DNA of 64,000 nt, from contig NC_088300.1 of the NCBI RefSeq assembly GCF_032854445.1, positions 55,712,984 through 55,776,983 of the forward strand, in the 5' to 3' direction. The stretch is from Liolophura sinensis (Eukaryota > Mollusca > Polyplacophora > Chitonida > Chitonidae). Positions 60,631-64,000 of the stretch are shown in pieces; position 1 is the first letter of the stretch, and every line of letters begins with the position of its first letter. The notes under the pieces were generated by a model that had not been told where the DNA came from, ran no database searches, and saw nothing but the letters and a program-made list of their open reading frames with translations. A program made the translations under genes and the position numbers.

Positions 60631-61575
60631 CCCCACTACATTCCAACCAGCGTATAACTAGTCAAACCACTTGTATGTCAGCACCAATTTGTTTTCATCT
60701 GCTAAAGCACGATGAAAAAATATCCCGCTGCCGCTAGCTTCAAGTCATTGGATACCTCCTCCCATCTCAAACCCCATCAAGTTACCCCACTCAAATTCAG
60801 AAGTTTGTGGAAAGATGAAGGGATCTTATACATCAAACACATAACACATGCGATGGTTATTAACTCGGCGGCGTGGTAGAAGATGACAAGTTAGATCAGC
60901 AGAGCTGTATGGGAGAGACTATAGGTGGTCGCGTGGAACATTGCTACAGCTGAGAAGTTCATACAAAATGGGAGTATTTCAGCATGTTTTAACGTACATG
61001 CCCCACACATCATTGCGTGCAATATCACTTAATTGAACTTTATGATATAACACGAAGATGATATGGTTAAGTTTACACGTCACATAGAAATTCAGGAAAT
61101 TCACATGACGATGACTAATTCAGTTGAGCCAATGGCATTAACTGCTTCTTAGTTGTTTTTTCTTCTTTATTTTTTCCATATACATGCATAGTCCTTGTGC
61201 ACCTAGTCAGTATGCTTATGCACTGTAAACATTTCATACACACCTCTCTTAATGTGCCGGCATGTACGCTTTGATAACTTAACCCAGTTAACACATTCTA
61301 CCATTTACTTTACACACTGGTGTTCTCCTAAAGGTTTTCCCATGCTCCAAATTATACGAACGACCTTTAGGGATAATATACCAGGGCGAACAAATTCGAC
61401 AATAAATGGCAGATTTGCAGTCGCACACACAACTTGTCAATCGTTGCTATTACGCAGAAAGTAATTGACAGTTTATACATTCAAACCCATAGCTGCATTT
61501 CAGCAAAGGGCAAAGATGGATTTAATCTAGATTGTTAACTCGTCCACACCATCACAGACCTTTTATCCGTAAACA

Positions 61576-61668
61576 ATATTTATTTATTTTATTTGATTGG
61601 TGTGTTACGCTGTACTCAAGAATATTTCACTTATACGACGGCACCAAGCATTATGGTGGGAGAGAAAT
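61576..61668 (-). mobile_element. SINE family A 3' fragment abutting a family C copy
   Basis: tttatttattttatttgatt tail to 'agcattatggtgggagagaa', then directly joined to family C sequence, as if one element inserted into the other. Confidence 0.8.
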
Positions 61669-61671
61669 GAG

Positions 61672-62000
61672 TTTATGAGTTGTCCGCCTCGAAGTCGAAG
61701 ACCTGGAATCAAACTTGTGTCGATCATACCAAAGACTTTCACTTTGGTATTTGCTGCTGCCTCGCATGGCGCTGAGCACTAAGAAGTTAGAGCAAGGAAA
61801 CAGGACTGGTTGGCCCGGTGTCAGTATAATGTGACTGGGTGGGGTGTCATGTCTGCTGACTTCAGCATAATACTTCGTTGGCAGCAGCATTTTGGCGGCA
61901 TGAACTCGCCCTGCTATTAGGAGACACAGTATATGTACACACGCCTAATGACTCCTCGTCGTCATATAACTGAAAAATTGTTAAGTACGACGTTAAACTT
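61672..62000 (+). mobile_element. SINE family C, nearly full length
   Basis: 'gtcgaagacctggaatcaaa' (B-box-like), 'gttagagcaaggaaacagga', 'gactgggtggggtgtcatgt', 'gcagcattttggcggcatga', and a tail 'ataactgaaaaattgttaag' then tacgacgttaaac that also occurs in family B. Confidence 0.85.
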
Positions 62001-62099
62001 TAGAGGGTTTTACAAGGTTTGGTGGTCTTTTCATTCACCTCGTTAAATGAATGGTTTATGTTAAAAGACAGGACGAGACCTAGGTTAGAAAATAGGACG

Positions 62100-62340
62100 T
62101 CAAAAATTCAACCGACCGACAGACAGACAGACAGATCGACAGGCAGACCGAGAGACAGGCAGACCGATCAACAGACAGACAGACAGACAGACAGATAGAC
62201 AGACCGACCGACCGACCGACCGACCGACAGACAGACAGACAAATCGACAGACAAATCGACAGACAAATCGACAGACAGACACACAGACAGATCGATCGGC
62301 AGACTGACAAATAGACAGACGGACAGATCGATCGACAGAA
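62100..62340. repeat. (CAGA)n/(CCGA)n/(ATCGACAGACAA)n compound microsatellite
   Basis: Interspersed gacagacagacag, ccgaccgaccgac and atcgacagacaa runs. Minus-strand frames reading SVCLSVCLS are artefacts. Confidence 0.97.
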
Positions 62341-62373
62341 AAAACGACAGTACTCTTAGTCGCAACTAAATGC

Positions 62374-62379
62374 TTTATT
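62374..62379 (-). terminator. Candidate polyadenylation signal for the adhesion-like GPCR
   Basis: AATAAA on the minus strand about 395 nt past the stop; another hexamer lies at 62497-62502, about 270 nt past it. Either could serve. Confidence 0.3.
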
Positions 62380-62770
62380 TACAGTATATAATACATTATC
62401 CTGTACACTCACAAAATAATAATGAACCCAAATGGCATATGTTACTAATTACTACAATCATGACTAAATAACAGGTCGGTCAAGCCTAAAACCTTGTTTA
62501 TTGTATTACATATCATATTACATACCAACGCCATTATACTCCTAATTTCCTCTACCTATTGTATGGAAAGAACACGATTGTAATGTCCAACAAACTGTTC
62601 TCAGTAGTTTTGGTTGTATAGGTATTAGTCGGTACTGTCTCCAAGATTCCAATTTCTTATTTCCAGGTTTTCAGTCAGTCCACATGATACAAACGTTTTG
62701 TGAGGTACAATGCTTTTCCAGTAATTTCACATCTTTATGAGAATTCGTTTACAACCCAGTGTCAAATAGT

Positions 62771-64000
62771 TCATTGAGTATCTGTAGACTTCGTGCTTGA
62801 GTTTGACTGAAAGAACAAATCTGAACAGTTTAATTTCTGTGACAAGAGCAATAAAACTCTCCTATTGATGCAAAATGAAACAAATATGAATATACCCTGA
62901 CCTCCCGTGAAAACTGAAAACAAACAAAAGATGACCGTGTTCGACGGAAAAAAGCCAAAAATCCAGCCAAAACCTAAGAGCAAGGACAACCGGAAGTATA
63001 TGCCTACATAGTTTCGATTGCAGACGTTACTATGGGCTATCAGATCAGGTCTTCTCTGCAGAGACAGTACCGTTCGAATGAAGAAGAATAGGTTAAATAT
63101 CAAGATGAGCAATAGAGGGGAGGCAAAAAATATCCCAATAGCCTCCATAGAGTTAATGAAACAAATATCACCGCCGTAACCGATCTGATGGCCGCCACTA
63201 CGGCCAAGAACGTAACTGATACACGCCGCAACAAGAATAAGGGGAGATAAATCTGCGAACAGACAATAGTGAATGAATGTACGTTTGTCACTTCGTTCCC
63301 TAGACACACTCTGGGAGTTACCATATAGATTTGAGAAGACGGTGTACATGTGATAGGCACAGACAAACATCCAGAAAAACGACGACAGCCACATGTAATG
63401 AATGACAACGCCGATGGTTTGACAAAGAACCGCATTACTGACCGCGTTCACGCCGCACAGATACAGAAACTGTGCCACAAATAGGTGAAAAACCAAACTC
63501 ATGGTGTTCTTACCAGGCAAGGTTTGTAAAGAGGGGAGATAACAATAGACAAGGAAAGTAAGGAAAAGACAGATGTCAGAGACAGTGAGACAGACGGTAG
63601 AGAACGTGGCCCTCCAGGATGCCGATGTGTTCGGGAATACAGAAACAGAGGGCGTGATGCGTGTCATCTCTGATACACACAGCTGTACGCCAACCCCTGA
63701 CTCCTGGTAAGTCCCAGCCCTTAGAACCACTGTCTGATTACCAAACGTGAGGGTCTGATTCTCAAGGAACAAGCGACCGCCAAAATGATTCGAAGGTATC
63801 TCCACAAACGGACAGCTCAGGTAATCAGACATGTCAATAAACTCCACAGAGCTAAGACAATTTCTCCGTAGACAGGTTTTTCCAAACACGCCCCTGGAGT
63901 CATTTTGGGAAACAAAACTAAGATCTTGGATTGTACTGGTATTCAGATTATTTTTCCGACCGATTCTAGTGCCATTGCTGGTTAACCGCCGAAATGTAAC
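62771..64000 (-). CDS. Adhesion/Methuselah-like (class B-type) GPCR, 3' part, 5' end outside the window
   Basis: The frame is open from the window edge to the stop (409 residues), and I see no ATG before the ectodomain, so the start lies beyond 64000 or in another exon. Extracellular part: CPFVEIP, FGNQTVVLRAGTY and VQLCVSE, a Cys-bounded segment with N-glycosylation sites, typical of the region before TM1 in invertebrate adhesion/Mth-like receptors. Membrane part: TM2-TM3 HLFVAQFLYLCG, then HYMWLSSFFWMFVCAYHMY; loop-2 Cys (GGDICFI) to pair with the TM3-side Cys (AVLCQT); TM6 LLLGFGWIFGFF; TM7 GGQGIFIFVSF, close to the QGxFIF signature of adhesion receptors. No clear GPS cleavage motif is present in the visible part. 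Ligand unknown; unrelated to the class A cluster. Confidence 0.88.
   Translation of the reverse strand, partial: VTFRRLTSNGTRIGRKNNLNTSTIQDLSFVSQNDSRGVFGKTCLRRNCLSSVEFIDMSDYLSCPFVEIPSNHFGGRLFLENQTLTFGNQTVVLRAGTYQESGVGVQLCVSEMTRITPSVSVFPNTSASWRATFSTVCLTVSDICLFLTFLVYCYLPSLQTLPGKNTMSLVFHLFVAQFLYLCGVNAVSNAVLCQTIGVVIHYMWLSSFFWMFVCAYHMYTVFSNLYGNSQSVSRERSDKRTFIHYCLFADLSPLILVAACISYVLGRSGGHQIGYGGDICFINSMEAIGIFFASPLLLILIFNLFFFIRTVLSLQRRPDLIAHSNVCNRNYVGIYFRLSLLLGFGWIFGFFPSNTVIFCLFSVFTGGQGIFIFVSFCINRRVLLLLSQKLNCSDLFFQSNSSTKSTDTQ

Larger units (their letters stand above)
56173..62770. other. Repeat-rich intergenic region
   Basis: 6.6 kb with no supported protein-coding gene apart from the candidate untranslated exon at 58784. 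It holds four family A copies, two family B fragments, one family C copy, two long (AT)n tracts, a 31-bp tandem repeat and a tetranucleotide array. The sequence from 56230 to 57540 is plain AT-rich DNA. Confidence 0.6.

Noticed and set aside
62080-62365. Ser/Cys/Leu/Val-rich repeat frames
   Set aside because: They are an artefact of the CAGA/CCGA microsatellite.

Overview
This is a 64 kb piece of an animal nuclear genome. Genes are split by many GT-AG introns, intergenic and intronic DNA is AT-rich, and tRNA-derived SINEs, MITE-like inverted-repeat elements and minisatellites are abundant. The protein families and the tandemly expanded GPCRs point to a marine lophotrochozoan, most likely a mollusc. 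Species cannot be fixed from the sequence alone.

Region 1 (about 3.0-11.2 kb, minus strand): a complete eight-exon STARD7 gene (StAR-related lipid transfer protein 7, a phosphatidylcholine carrier for mitochondria). I rebuilt it exon by exon; the joined frame stays open for 383 residues. Its stop codon and 3' end lie in a perfect 139-bp tandem duplication. A possible two-exon small gene (61 aa, unrecognised) sits on the opposite strand in its first intron.

Region 2 (11.2-11.9 kb): a compact head-to-head promoter between STARD7 and CFAP43. It holds an RFX X-box-like palindrome 91 bp upstream of the CFAP43 ATG and a TCGCGA element.

Region 3 (11.9-42.9 kb, plus strand): a complete CFAP43 (WDR96) gene of 39 coding exons. 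The joined frame is exactly 5,064 nt (1,687 aa): an N-terminal WD-repeat half, then a long coiled-coil half. Its introns hold SINEs, two ~600-bp elements with terminal inverted repeats, a 110-bp minisatellite (about 11.5 copies) and a 42-bp minisatellite (about 15 copies) that happens to be open in one frame.

Region 4 (43.4-56.2 kb, minus strand): four intronless rhodopsin-like (class A) GPCR coding regions in one orientation. Two are near-identical recent duplicates with signs of gene conversion, the third is related, and the fourth is more divergent. The three closest share loss of the NPxxY proline, and all four have a basic residue at position 3.32.

Region 5 (56.2-64.0 kb): repeat-rich intergenic DNA, including a candidate 5' exon for the fourth receptor. 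It is followed by the 3' part of an adhesion/Methuselah-like GPCR whose 5' end runs off the window.
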